A stretch of DNA of 64,000 bases from Flavobacterium sp. GTDB taxonomy: Bacteria; Bacteroidota; Bacteroidia; Flavobacteriales; Flavobacteriaceae. The stretch covers positions 238,811 through 302,810 of the forward strand of contig NZ_JAIXUB010000025.1 of the NCBI RefSeq assembly GCF_027484205.1. Reading direction: 5' to 3'. Shown piece by piece: positions 52,269 through 61,423 of this stretch. The translations under genes and the position numbers were made by a program. Under the pieces are notes generated by a model that did not search any database, was not told where the DNA came from, and saw only the letters and a list, made by a program, of their open reading frames with translations. Every line of letters begins with the position of its first letter. Position 1 is the first letter of the stretch.

Positions 52269-53029
52269 TATTTTAAAAAACTTAATGTTTCTTCAAAAAA
52301 CATTTTAGGATTTTCGGCATGAAGCCAATGTCCAACATTAGGAATTGTTGCCAACTTATAATTTGGAAAATGATTTTCAATTTGCGGCAAATCATTATCT
52401 AAAATATAATTAGAATTTCCTCCACGGATAAACAATGTTGGATTCTCAAATTTAGCATCATCTGGTAGTTTTGTGCCAATTTCGCTTATCTTTTCATTGA
52501 AGACTTTAAGATTAAACCTAAAATCAAGCTGACCTGGTTCTTTCCAATATAAATTTTTCATTAAAAATTGTCTAGTGCCAAAATCAGGAATGTAAGGAAA
52601 AAGTAATTCTTCAACTTCTGCTCTATCGGGTTTTGTTGAAAAATCAACTGCATTTAATCCTGCTAAAATATCTTGATGATGTGGTGCATAATATTTTGGA
52701 CCAATATCAGCAACAATTAATTTTTCTACCATTGTAGGATATTTTGTTGCAAAAAGCATAGCAACTTTTCCACCCATTGAATGTCCAATAATTGAAACTT
52801 GATTTAAATTATGATTTTGACAATATTCAAATACATCTTGTGTCATTATTTCATAACTAAAATCATCCGAATGAAAACTTCTTCCGTGATTTCTTAAATC
52901 TAAAATATGAACTTGAAAGCCTTCTAAAACATATTGTGAGCCAAGTGATTTCCAATTATCTGACATTCCTAAAAATCCGTGAATAATCAACAACGGTTTT
53001 CCTTCTCCTTCAATTCTTGAATACAACAT
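52268..53029 (-). CDS. Alpha/beta hydrolase (YbfF-like)
   Basis: This 253-residue protein has the oxyanion stretch IHGFLGMSDNWKSLG (about 18-32), the nucleophile elbow IGHSMGGKVA (about 85-94) and the catalytic His in VGHWLHAENP (about 232-241). An Asp precedes it in the usual position. It resembles the E. coli YbfF thioesterase/esterase group; substrate unknown. Its start ATG lies two bases after the pdxJ stop, so the two genes are cotranscribed. Confidence 0.92.
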   Translation of the reverse strand: MLYSRIEGEGKPLLIIHGFLGMSDNWKSLGSQYVLEGFQVHILDLRNHGRSFHSDDFSYEIMTQDVFEYCQNHNLNQVSIIGHSMGGKVAMLFATKYPTMVEKLIVADIGPKYYAPHHQDILAGLNAVDFSTKPDRAEVEELLFPYIPDFGTRQFLMKNLYWKEPGQLDFRFNLKVFNEKISEIGTKLPDDAKFENPTLFIRGGNSNYILDNDLPQIENHFPNYKLATIPNVGHWLHAENPKMFFEETLSFLK

Positions 53030-53031
53030 AA

Positions 53032-53745
53032 TTACTTCAATTTTTGCAAATACATATTGACAACATTATCCAAACCAAGATATAATGCTTCTGAAATTAA
53101 GGCATGACCAATAGAAACTTCCATTAAACCCGGAATATTTTCTTTGAAAAACTTAACATTATCTAAACTCAAATCATGACCAGCATTGATCCCTAAACCT
53201 AATTCATTTGCAAGAATAGCTGCTTTCGTGTAAGATTCTATTCCATTTAAATTTCCTAAATCATATTGATGTGCAAACTCTTCCGTGTAAAGTTCAATTC
53301 TGTCCGTTCCTGTTGCTTTTGCTCCTTCGACCATTTCAAGAACTGGGTCAACAAAAATTGAAGTTCTAATTCCATTGCGCTGAAACTCTTGAATAACTTC
53401 TGTTAAATAGGATTGATGTTTTATAGTATCCCAACCTGCAGACGATGTAATTGCTCCAATAGCATCTGGAACTAAAGTTACCTGTGTTGGTTTACATTCT
53501 AAAACCAAATCTATAAAATTGTGTTGTGGATTTCCTTCAATATTATATTCTGTGTAAACAATTGATTTTAAATCGCGAGCATCTTGATAACGAATATGAC
53601 GCTCATCTGGTCGAGGATGAATTGTTATGCCATGTGCTCCAAATTTTTGAATATCACAAGCAACTTGCAACAAATTTGGAACATTTCCACCGCGAGCATT
53701 TCTTAAAGTGGCAATTTTATTGATATTTACGCTTAACTTTGTCAT
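53032..53745 (-). CDS. pdxJ: Pyridoxine 5'-phosphate synthase
   Basis: This 237-residue enzyme condenses 1-deoxyxylulose 5-phosphate with aminoacetone phosphate to make PNP, the last step of DXP-dependent vitamin B6 synthesis. Motifs are SVNINKIATLRNARGG, HPRPDERHIR (about 42-51), the Glu in LVPDAIGAITSSAGWD, and GINAGHDLSLDN with GHALISEAL near the C-terminus. Length matches the family. The hydrolase gene follows after two bases. Confidence 0.96.
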   Translation of the reverse strand: MTKLSVNINKIATLRNARGGNVPNLLQVACDIQKFGAHGITIHPRPDERHIRYQDARDLKSIVYTEYNIEGNPQHNFIDLVLECKPTQVTLVPDAIGAITSSAGWDTIKHQSYLTEVIQEFQRNGIRTSIFVDPVLEMVEGAKATGTDRIELYTEEFAHQYDLGNLNGIESYTKAAILANELGLGINAGHDLSLDNVKFFKENIPGLMEVSIGHALISEALYLGLDNVVNMYLQKLK

Positions 53746-53861
53746 TGAAAATTAATATTAATTTCGTTTTTGAAATAGAGATTACAAAAATACAAAGTTA
53801 AAATAAGGTTTTATGTTCTAAAATTTGATTATTTTGCAACAAATAATTGCTATTTTATATT

Positions 53862-54521
53862 ATGACAGAAATTAACGACTACATAAACAACGATTACAAA
53901 GCCATCAATAGCCAAGAAACCATTGCGGAAGTTCAAGATTTTTTTGCTGAAGTTCCCTATTCTCACTTTTCAATAGTTGAAGAAGGAATATACATTGGTT
54001 GCATTTCTGCTGATGATGTGGACACTTTTGATTCTGATAAAAAAGTAATTGATTACAAATATACTTTAGAAGGTTTTTTTGCTAGAAAAAACATGATTTG
54101 GCTTGATGTTTTAGAGGTTTTCGCAAAAAATCATACCAACATTGTTCCTGTTTTAGACGAGGAAAATAACTATTCAGGATATTATGAATTAGAAGACATT
54201 GTGAAATTTTTTCATGAAACACCGTTTTTAAAGGAACAAGGTGGAATCATCGTGATTGAAAAAAGTATTGTTGATTATTCTATGAGCCAAGTTGCACAAA
54301 TTGTTGAGAGTAATAATGGAAAACTTTTAGGACTTTTTGTTTCTGAAGCAGATGCGGCAAAAGTCCAAATAACGATAAAAATTGCGCTTGGATCAATGAA
54401 TGAAATTATTCAAACCTTTAGACGTTATAATTATGAAATTATTTCAGAACATCATGAAGACAATTACTTGAATAATTTAAAAGAACGTTCAGAATATTTA
54501 GACAAATACTTAAATATCTAA
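53862..54521 (+). CDS. CBS-domain protein
   Basis: This 219-residue protein carries one CBS pair (about 5-125; VPYSHFSIVEEGIYIGCISADD and NIVPVLDEENNYSGYYELEDI). An ACT-like C-terminal half follows (about 135-200; SMSQVAQIVESNNGKLLGLF). I start at the ATG at 53862 rather than at an upstream TTG. CBS pairs sense adenine nucleotides. It ends two bases before nadK, a neighbour pair common in Bacteroidota, so a role near NADP or energy sensing is plausible. Confidence 0.9.
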   Translation: MTEINDYINNDYKAINSQETIAEVQDFFAEVPYSHFSIVEEGIYIGCISADDVDTFDSDKKVIDYKYTLEGFFARKNMIWLDVLEVFAKNHTNIVPVLDEENNYSGYYELEDIVKFFHETPFLKEQGGIIVIEKSIVDYSMSQVAQIVESNNGKLLGLFVSEADAAKVQITIKIALGSMNEIIQTFRRYNYEIISEHHEDNYLNNLKERSEYLDKYLNI

Positions 54522-54523
54522 AA

Positions 54524-55408
54524 ATGAAAGTTGCCATCTTCGGACAATATTATCAAAACGATACTAGACCAATTATTAGAGATATTTTTGTGTTCTTCAA
54601 CGCTAACAATGTCGAAATGTATATTGAAGAACGATTTTTAAAAATACTTTATGAACAAGAAATTGTAAAAAAAGAGTATAAAACCTTTTCATCTCATAAA
54701 TGTTTAGATTCAAGTTTTGATATTTTAGTTAGTATTGGTGGCGATGGAACAATTTTAAGAGCGGCAACTTATGTAAGAAATTCGGGCATACCAATAATTG
54801 GAATCAATGCTGGAAGATTGGGTTTTTTAGCAAAAGTTCAAAAAGAAAACATTGAAGCATTTTTACAAATTGTCATCGAAAAAAAATATACTATTTCACA
54901 AAGAACACTTTTAAGTTTAGAGTCTTCTCCTGAAAATGATGAAATAAATGAATTGAATTTTGCAATGAACGAAGTGACAGTTAGTAGAAAAGATACCACT
55001 TCAATGATTACAATTGAAACTTTTTTAAATGGAGAATATTTGAATTCGTATTGGGCTGACGGATTAATTATTTCAACACCAACAGGTTCAACAGGATATT
55101 CATTAAGTTGTGGTGGACCAATTTTAACTCCTTATGTTAAAGGATTAGTTATAACTCCAATTGCGCCACACAATTTAAATGCCCGACCTTTAGTCATTCC
55201 TGATGATACAGAAATTAAATTAAAAGTTTCAGGACGTGAAGAACAGTATTTAGTTTCATTAGATTCTCGAATTGCAACTTTAAATAATAACTCGGAATTA
55301 ACTATTAAAAAAACACCTTTTCAAATTAATATGGTTGAAATTCCAGAAGAAACTTTCTTAAAAACCTTACGAAATAAACTACTTTGGGGTGAAGATAAAA
55401 GAAATTAA
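54524..55408 (+). CDS. nadK: NAD kinase
   Basis: This 294-residue enzyme phosphorylates NAD to NADP. The GGDGT motif lies at about 71-75 (SIGGDGTILRA), the NE/D motif is in FAMNEVTVSRKD, and the glycine-rich PTGSTGYSLSCGGPI is at about 184-198. All key parts are present. Start at the ATG two bases after the CBS gene stop implies coupling. Confidence 0.96.
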   Translation: MKVAIFGQYYQNDTRPIIRDIFVFFNANNVEMYIEERFLKILYEQEIVKKEYKTFSSHKCLDSSFDILVSIGGDGTILRAATYVRNSGIPIIGINAGRLGFLAKVQKENIEAFLQIVIEKKYTISQRTLLSLESSPENDEINELNFAMNEVTVSRKDTTSMITIETFLNGEYLNSYWADGLIISTPTGSTGYSLSCGGPILTPYVKGLVITPIAPHNLNARPLVIPDDTEIKLKVSGREEQYLVSLDSRIATLNNNSELTIKKTPFQINMVEIPEETFLKTLRNKLLWGEDKRN

Positions 55409-55551
55409 TTAAAAAATAATTATACTACTTTCTTTAGTTTTTCGTTTGAATATTGTTCATATACAAATGAATTTTATTTTTTAAGTTTAACACTGTTAAA
55501 ATTTAATTATTATAAATACTAATATCATGTTTTATTAGTAGCGATAATTGT

Positions 55552-55559
55552 TATATTTG
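55552..55559 (+). promoter_or_regulatory. -7 promoter box for the uppS-bamA cluster
   Basis: TATATTTG matches TAnnTTTG exactly, 18 bases before the DUF6089 gene ATG. It lies inside the longer TTG-started frame, which is therefore rejected. Confidence 0.65.
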
Positions 55560-55577
55560 CACGCTATTTTTCAATTA

Positions 55578-56258
55578 ATGAAAAGATTTTTTTTAATTTT
55601 ATTTGTTTTCGGAATAACGAATTTAAATGCTCAAATTCACGAAATTGGTGGTTTTCTTGGAGGAAGCAACTACATTGGTGATATTGGAAAAACTAATTAT
55701 ATCAATCCAAATGAAATAGCTTTTGGTTTGATATACAAATGGAACAGAAGCCCAAGACACGCATGGCGATTTTCATTGACGCAAGCAAATCTGTCTGGAG
55801 ACGATGCAAAATCAGGTGTTTCTGGCAGAAAACAAAGAGGTTACAAATTTGAAAATAGTATAACTGAATTTTCTGCAGGATTAGAATTTAATTTTTTTGA
55901 TTTTAATTTACATCAAATGGAGCGAAAAATGACTCCTTATGTTTACACTGGTGTAAGTTATTTTGTTTACAATGAATTATTCATAGCTGGAGGAGATACA
56001 AAAAAGGATTATGGTGACAGCACATTTGCAATTCCAATGATAGTAGGTGTAAAATCAAATATCACTAGAAATTTAATTTTAGGTGCTGAAGTTGGTGTGA
56101 GATATACGCTTACCGATAATTTAGACGGAAGTAATCCAAAAAATGAAAATCTTGAATCTTTCAGATTTGGAAATTTAAATAGTAATGATTGGTATGTTTT
56201 TTCAGGACTTACCTTAACTTACACATTTGGTGAAAAACCATGTTATTGCGCAGATTAA
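55578..56258 (+). CDS. DUF6089-type outer membrane barrel protein
   Basis: This 226-residue protein has a Sec signal (about 1-18, NLNAQ) and a small beta-barrel pattern (HEIGGFLGGSNYIGDIGKTN, GLIYKWNRSPRHAWRFSL, GAEVGVRYTLTDN, then YVFSGLTLTYTFG near the end). It ends in CYCAD, an unusual Cys pair. The family is found directly upstream of uppS in many Flavobacteria, as here (four bases). It is expected in the outer membrane; function unknown. The start at 55578 is set by the promoter. Confidence 0.88.
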   Translation: MKRFFLILFVFGITNLNAQIHEIGGFLGGSNYIGDIGKTNYINPNEIAFGLIYKWNRSPRHAWRFSLTQANLSGDDAKSGVSGRKQRGYKFENSITEFSAGLEFNFFDFNLHQMERKMTPYVYTGVSYFVYNELFIAGGDTKKDYGDSTFAIPMIVGVKSNITRNLILGAEVGVRYTLTDNLDGSNPKNENLESFRFGNLNSNDWYVFSGLTLTYTFGEKPCYCAD

Positions 56259-56262
56259 AACT

Positions 56263-57003
56263 ATGAGCTTACTAGAATCAATTGATAAAACTAATTTACC
56301 TAAACACCTTGCCATTATCATGGACGGTAATGGTCGTTGGGCAAAACAAAAAGGTTTTTTGAGAGCTTTTGGTCATGAAAACGGCACTAAATCTGTTAGA
56401 ATAACGGTTGAAGAATGTGCAAAGCTTGGCATAAAAAACTTAACCCTTTACGCATTTTCAACAGAAAATTGGAATCGCCCAAAAATAGAAGTTGATACTT
56501 TAATGAAACTTTTAGTTCATTCATTAAAAAGTGAATTAAAAACATTGCAAGAAAATAATATCCGATTAAATTCTATTGGAAATTTAGACAAACTACCTTC
56601 ATCTATTCAAAAAGAATTGAACGAAGTAATTGAAAGTACCAAAAACAACAACCGAATGACTTTAACACTTGCGCTAAGCTATGGTTCAAGAGAAGAGTTA
56701 TTAAATGTTGTTAAAAACATTAGTGATAAAGTTAAAAATAATATAATTTCGATAGATACTATTGATGAATCAATTATAAATCAGCATCTTTACACGCACA
56801 ATTTACCCGATGTAGATTTATTAATCAGAACAAGCGGCGAACACAGAATAAGTAATTTTTTACTATGGCAAATTGCCTATGCTGAACTTTATTTTACGGA
56901 TGTGTTATGGCCAGATTTTAAAGAAAATGATTTATATGAAGCCATTATTAGCTATCAGAAAAGAGAACGCAGATTTGGAAAAACAAGTGAACAAATTAAA
57001 TAA
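56263..57003 (+). CDS. uppS: Undecaprenyl diphosphate synthase (cis-prenyltransferase)
   Basis: This 246-residue enzyme makes the C55 lipid carrier for peptidoglycan and surface polymers. The catalytic Asp is D21 in IIMDGNGRWAK. The late motif is LLIRTSGEHRISNFLLWQIAYAE (about 199-221), where Bacteroidota keep the RTSGE core. I start at the ATG at 56263; an upstream TTG would overlap the DUF6089 gene. The bamA start overlaps or follows immediately. Confidence 0.96.
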   Translation: MSLLESIDKTNLPKHLAIIMDGNGRWAKQKGFLRAFGHENGTKSVRITVEECAKLGIKNLTLYAFSTENWNRPKIEVDTLMKLLVHSLKSELKTLQENNIRLNSIGNLDKLPSSIQKELNEVIESTKNNNRMTLTLALSYGSREELLNVVKNISDKVKNNIISIDTIDESIINQHLYTHNLPDVDLLIRTSGEHRISNFLLWQIAYAELYFTDVLWPDFKENDLYEAIISYQKRERRFGKTSEQIK

Positions 57004-59737
57004 TATATTAGTGTCAAATAAATTTTTAGGTACCTTCCTTTTCATTTTTTTATTAGGAAACCTTACCTCACTACAAGCCCAAGATAGAATTCCTTTTGAC
57101 CAAGGAAAAAAATATATTCTAGCAGATGTTGATGTAACAGGAAAAATAACTTTCAACAAACAAACCATAATCACTTTTGCAGGTCTTGAAAAAGGGCAAC
57201 AAATCATTGTTCCTGGTGACAATATTAGTAATGCAATTAAAAAATTAGGAAAGCTTGGTCTTTTTAGTGAAATTGACTTTTATGTTAATGAAATTAAAGG
57301 CGATAGTATCTATTTAAACTTAAACATCAACGAGTTACCTAAACTAAGTGATGTAAAAATCAATGGAGTAAAAAAAGGAAAAGTTGAAGATTTACTAAAA
57401 GAAAGTGATTTAACTAAAGGAAAAGTTGTAAACGAAAACTTAATTACAAACACAAAAAATTATTTCGAAAATAAATATAAAAAAGACGGATATTTTAATA
57501 CAAAAGTATCTGTAAACACTATTGTTGATACCACAGAAGCTAACCAAGTAAAAATGTTAGTAAATATTGACAAAGGTGAAAAATTAAAAATAACAAAAAT
57601 AAATTTTGATGGCAATACGAAGTTTTCTGACAAGAAACTAAGTAAGGCAATGAAAAATACAAAACAAATTAATCCAATTAGAATTTTCAAAAAATCTAAG
57701 TACATCAAAGATAAATATAAAGAGGATTTAATTGCTATAGCAGATAAGTATAAGGAAAATGGTTATCGTGATGCTAGGGTAGTTTCAGATTCTGTTTGGT
57801 TAGACAAAAAGAAAAATAAAATTGCAATTAATGTAAAAGTTGAAGAAGGAAATAAATATCGATTTGGAGAAATTAAATTCTTGGGAAATACTGTTTATTC
57901 TGACCAGGCACTTTCAAGAGTTTTAGGAATACAAAAAGGTGATACCTATAATGGTGTACTTCTTGAAAAAAGAATTGCGGACAAGTCAAAACCTGATGGT
58001 GAAGACATTACAAACTTATACCAAAACAATGGATATTTGTTTTCAAATGTAAATGCTGTAGAAGTAAAAACTGAAAATGATACCATTAATTTTGAAGTAA
58101 GAATAGTTGAAGGACCAATTGCCTACTTTAATAAAGTTACTGTTTCAGGAAATGACAAAACAAACGATAGAGTAATATATCGTGAACTTAGAACAAGACC
58201 AGGAGAAAAATGGAACAAGGAAGAAGTTATTAGTACCATTCGTGAGTTAGGTCAATTAGGTTTCTTTGATGCTGAGGCAATAAGTCCTGATGTAAAAAAT
58301 GCTGACCCAGTTAATGGAACTGTAGATGTAGATTGGAAATTAGTAGAAAAAGGATCAAGTCAAATTGAACTTCAAGGTGGTTATGGCGGCGGAGGTTTCA
58401 TTGGAACTCTTGGGCTTTCATTCAATAATTTCTCGGCAAGAAATATTTTCAAAAAAGAAGCATATAAACCATTACCTATGGGAGATGGACAAAAAGTTTC
58501 CCTTCGTGCACAAGCAAGTTCATTTTATAGAACTTATAGTTTATCATTCTCTGAACCATGGTTTGGTGGTAAAAAACCAATAAGTTTTTCAACATCGCTT
58601 TCTCACAGTAAACAATTTTTATACAATGGTTCTACTGGTGGAGTTGATAAAAACAGAAGCTTTAATATTACATCACTTTCTGTTGGTTTAGGAAAAAGAT
58701 TAACAGTGCCAGATAATTATTTCTACTTATCAAATGCATTAAGTTTTCAGTACTATCAATTAAATAATTATAACACAGGATTATTTACATTTGGAAATGG
58801 TTCTTCACGAAATTTTGCCTACACCTTTGGATTGAGAAGAGATAATCGTGGAGTAAATCCAATTTTCCCAACAAAAGGTTCAGAATTTAATTTTACTGCA
58901 AAGTTAACACCTCCTTATTCAATGTTCAACAATGTTGATTATGGTGATTTAAAAAATCAAAAAGAGTATAAACAAAGATATACAGCATCTGACAATCCAA
59001 ACGAAAACTTTGGAGTTGATGGAATTTTCATTAATGATGGTGATTTAGTTAAAACAACAACTGCTACTAATCCAATTAATGGAGTAACAAGCACAGGTTT
59101 AGTCAGAGTAGACGAAAGTGATTATGTAAATGCCGATACTAACCAATCAAAAGTAGACCAAAAGAAATTCAGTTGGCTAGAATATTACAAAGTAAAATTC
59201 AGTGGTGATTGGTATACAAAAATTGCAGGAACACAACAAAAGGCATTAGTTTTACGTTCTAAGTTTGAATTTGGTTTTCTAGGTTCGTATAATAGCGAAA
59301 GAGGAACTAGTTTAGATAATGTAAATAGCGGAACCGTTCCTTTTGAAAGATTCTTTGTTGGTGGTGATGGATTAGCAAATTTTGCTCTTGATGGACGTGA
59401 GGTAGTTCAATTAAGAGGTTATCCAAATCAATCTTTATCTTCATCAGATGGTGATCCGTTATATAATAAATTTTCATTAGAATTAAGATATCCTCTTACT
59501 TTGAAGAGTGCCGCATCAATTTATGCATTAACATTTTTAGAAGCTGGAGGTTCATATAAAAATTTTAGAGAATATAATCCTTTTCAATTGCAACGATCTG
59601 CAGGATTTGGATTGCGTGTTTTCATGCCAGCATTTGGATTACTTGGTATTGACTTTGGTCATGGATTTGATGCTATTCCTGGATCAACTCAAAAAAATGG
59701 TTGGGAAACACATTTCATTATTGGACAACAATTTTAG
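56987..59737 (+). CDS. bamA: Outer membrane protein assembly factor BamA
   Basis: This Omp85 protein of about 916 residues inserts beta-barrels into the outer membrane. It has a Sec signal (TSLQAQ), five POTRA-type repeats (about 30-420; GNTKFSDKKLSKAMK, GNTVYSDQALSRVLG, VSGNDKTNDRVIYREL) and a barrel with the RGYPNQSLS segment and a C-terminal GQQF. No ATG is suitable: the start is GTG 56987 (17-base overlap with uppS) or GTG 57011 (seven bases after it). Both give a signal peptide. An insertion of about 80 residues near 680-760 in the barrel part is Flavobacteria-typical. Confidence 0.95.
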   Translation: MNKLNNILVSNKFLGTFLFIFLLGNLTSLQAQDRIPFDQGKKYILADVDVTGKITFNKQTIITFAGLEKGQQIIVPGDNISNAIKKLGKLGLFSEIDFYVNEIKGDSIYLNLNINELPKLSDVKINGVKKGKVEDLLKESDLTKGKVVNENLITNTKNYFENKYKKDGYFNTKVSVNTIVDTTEANQVKMLVNIDKGEKLKITKINFDGNTKFSDKKLSKAMKNTKQINPIRIFKKSKYIKDKYKEDLIAIADKYKENGYRDARVVSDSVWLDKKKNKIAINVKVEEGNKYRFGEIKFLGNTVYSDQALSRVLGIQKGDTYNGVLLEKRIADKSKPDGEDITNLYQNNGYLFSNVNAVEVKTENDTINFEVRIVEGPIAYFNKVTVSGNDKTNDRVIYRELRTRPGEKWNKEEVISTIRELGQLGFFDAEAISPDVKNADPVNGTVDVDWKLVEKGSSQIELQGGYGGGGFIGTLGLSFNNFSARNIFKKEAYKPLPMGDGQKVSLRAQASSFYRTYSLSFSEPWFGGKKPISFSTSLSHSKQFLYNGSTGGVDKNRSFNITSLSVGLGKRLTVPDNYFYLSNALSFQYYQLNNYNTGLFTFGNGSSRNFAYTFGLRRDNRGVNPIFPTKGSEFNFTAKLTPPYSMFNNVDYGDLKNQKEYKQRYTASDNPNENFGVDGIFINDGDLVKTTTATNPINGVTSTGLVRVDESDYVNADTNQSKVDQKKFSWLEYYKVKFSGDWYTKIAGTQQKALVLRSKFEFGFLGSYNSERGTSLDNVNSGTVPFERFFVGGDGLANFALDGREVVQLRGYPNQSLSSSDGDPLYNKFSLELRYPLTLKSAASIYALTFLEAGGSYKNFREYNPFQLQRSAGFGLRVFMPAFGLLGIDFGHGFDAIPGSTQKNGWETHFIIGQQF

Positions 59738-59769
59738 TATATTTGTTTAGATTTCTAAAACAACAAGTT

Positions 59770-60828
59770 ATGAGAAAATATATTTTAACACTGATAATTG
59801 CCGTTTTATTCACAGCAAATTCAGTTGCACAAACCAGAGGAATTAGAATAGGATATATTGATATGGAGTATATTCTAGAAAAAGTTCCTGACTATGCTGA
59901 AGCTAAAAATCAATTGGAGCAAAAAGCTCAAAAGTGGAAACAAGAAATTGAAGAAAAGAAAAACGAAATTGTAAAACTTAAAGAAACTTTAAAATCTGAA
60001 AAAGTACTTTTAACAAAAGAACTTATTGAAGAACGCGAAGAAGAAATTGCTTTTCTTGACAATGAATTGTTAGAATACCAACAAAAAAGATTTGGACCAA
60101 ACGGCGATTTAGTAGTACAAAAAGCAGTATTAGTAAAACCTATTCAAGATCAAGTTTTCAATGCCGTTCAAGACATAGCTGAACTTAAAAAATATGATTT
60201 TGTATTCGATAGATCTTCTGATTTAACGATGCTATTTGCTGACAAACGACACAACATAAGCGATCAAGTTGTCCGAGCTTTAACTAGAGCTGAAAAAAGA
60301 GAGCAAATGACAAAAAAACAACTCGAAAAAGAATTAGCTGAGGAAAGAAAACAAGATATGGTAGACCAAAACCCTACTCTTTCTGAAAGACAAAAAGTTC
60401 TAGACGAGAAAAAAGCAGCAAGAGAAAAAGCACTAGAAGATAGAAAATTATTAGCGGCTGAAAAGAAAAAAGCATTCGAAGACAAAAGAAAACAATTGCT
60501 TGAAGAAAGAGAAAATAAAAAAAATGGCACAGTTTCTGCTAATAGTTCAGAAACAGAAAAGAATAAAGATGGTACAAGCGTAATTCCTTCAGAAAAAGAG
60601 TTTGCAGAAGCAGAGAAAAAAGCTGAACAAGCAAAAGCATTAGAAGAAAAAAAGGCAAAAGCTGAAGAGGCAAAAACTAAAACTCTTGAAGAAAGAAAAG
60701 CATTAATCGAAGAGCGTAAAAAAGCATTGGAAGAGAAAAAAGCAAAAGCAATTGCTGATAGAGAAGCTCTTAAAAAGGCTAAAGAAGAAGAAAGAAAAAA
60801 GAAAGAAGAAGAAAATAAAAAACCTTAA
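59770..60828 (+). CDS. OmpH/Skp-family periplasmic chaperone with long charged tail
   Basis: This 352-residue protein has a Sec signal (about 1-20, SVAQ) and a Skp/OmpH domain (about 24-170; IRIGYIDMEYILEKVPDYAEAKNQLEQKAQ and KYDFVFDRSSDLTMLFAD). It has an additional C-terminal half of extreme Lys/Glu/Ala coiled coil (about 175-352; KKAAREKALEDRK type). Family knowledge: Skp trimers carry unfolded barrels to BamA, encoded just upstream. I start at the ATG at 59770; an upstream TTG frame overlaps bamA. The tail is about twice the usual OmpH length. Confidence 0.92.
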   Translation: MRKYILTLIIAVLFTANSVAQTRGIRIGYIDMEYILEKVPDYAEAKNQLEQKAQKWKQEIEEKKNEIVKLKETLKSEKVLLTKELIEEREEEIAFLDNELLEYQQKRFGPNGDLVVQKAVLVKPIQDQVFNAVQDIAELKKYDFVFDRSSDLTMLFADKRHNISDQVVRALTRAEKREQMTKKQLEKELAEERKQDMVDQNPTLSERQKVLDEKKAAREKALEDRKLLAAEKKKAFEDKRKQLLEERENKKNGTVSANSSETEKNKDGTSVIPSEKEFAEAEKKAEQAKALEEKKAKAEEAKTKTLEERKALIEERKKALEEKKAKAIADREALKKAKEEERKKKEEENKKP

Positions 60829-60859
60829 AATAAATTAAAAACAATTAATAATTAGAAGA

Positions 60860-61357
60860 ATGAAACAAATTAAAACTTTATTAATAGCTGCAATCGCATT
60901 AATTAGTGTACAAACAGCAAATGCACAAACTAAAATTGCTCACGTTGACACTAATGAAATCATGAGTAAAATGCCTGCGGTTTTAGATGGTCAAAATCAA
61001 TTAAAAAAACTTGGTGAAGCTTACGATAAAGACTATAAAGCATTAGTTGATGAATATCAAGCTAAAGTAAAAAAATATGATGCTGAAGCAGCAACTCAAA
61101 CAGATGCTGTAAATCAAACTCGTCAAGTTGAAGTTCAAGACATGATTAAAAGAATTAATGAATTTGAAAAAACTGCTCAAGCAGATTTACAAAAGAAAGA
61201 AGTTGAAATCATGAAACCAATCACTGAAAAAGTAAGAGCTTCAATCGAAAAAGTAGGCAAAGCAAAAGGATTTCAATATGTTTTAAATGCGGAATCTTTA
61301 TTATTAAAAGACGGAACAGACATTACTCCTGACGTTAAAAAAGATTTAGGTTTCTAA
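60860..61357 (+). CDS. OmpH/Skp-family periplasmic chaperone, standard length
   Basis: This 165-residue protein has a Sec signal (about 1-22, TANAQ) and a complete OmpH/Skp domain (TKIAHVDTNEIMSKMPAVLDGQ, then a coiled coil, then KGFQYVLNAESLLLKDGTDIT). It is a paralog of the preceding gene, without the charged tail. Two adjacent skp-like genes after bamA are usual in Bacteroidota, possibly forming mixed trimers. A terminator follows. Confidence 0.94.
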   Translation: MKQIKTLLIAAIALISVQTANAQTKIAHVDTNEIMSKMPAVLDGQNQLKKLGEAYDKDYKALVDEYQAKVKKYDAEAATQTDAVNQTRQVEVQDMIKRINEFEKTAQADLQKKEVEIMKPITEKVRASIEKVGKAKGFQYVLNAESLLLKDGTDITPDVKKDLGF

Positions 61358-61377
61358 TAAAAAACTAAAAAATATTT

Positions 61378-61412
61378 AAAAACTGCTCCATTAATTTGAG
61401 CAGTTTTTTTTT
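61378..61412 (+). terminator. Terminator after the ompH pair
   Basis: AAAACTGCTC pairs with GAGCAGTTTT around CATTAATTT, followed by further T. Its T run continues into the murI promoter box. Confidence 0.92.
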
Positions 61413-61419
61413 ACATTTG
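61412..61419 (+). promoter_or_regulatory. -7 promoter box of murI, next to the start codon
   Basis: TACATTTG matches TAnnTTTG exactly and ends only four bases before the murI ATG at 61424. The predicted transcript would start at or within a few bases of the start codon, so the message would be leaderless or nearly so. Confidence 0.6.
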
Positions 61420-61423
61420 TTTT

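Noticed and set aside
60264..60530. 88-residue Ser/Phe-rich minus-strand frame inside the first ompH gene
   Set aside because: Antisense of the charged coiled-coil tail; compositional artefact.
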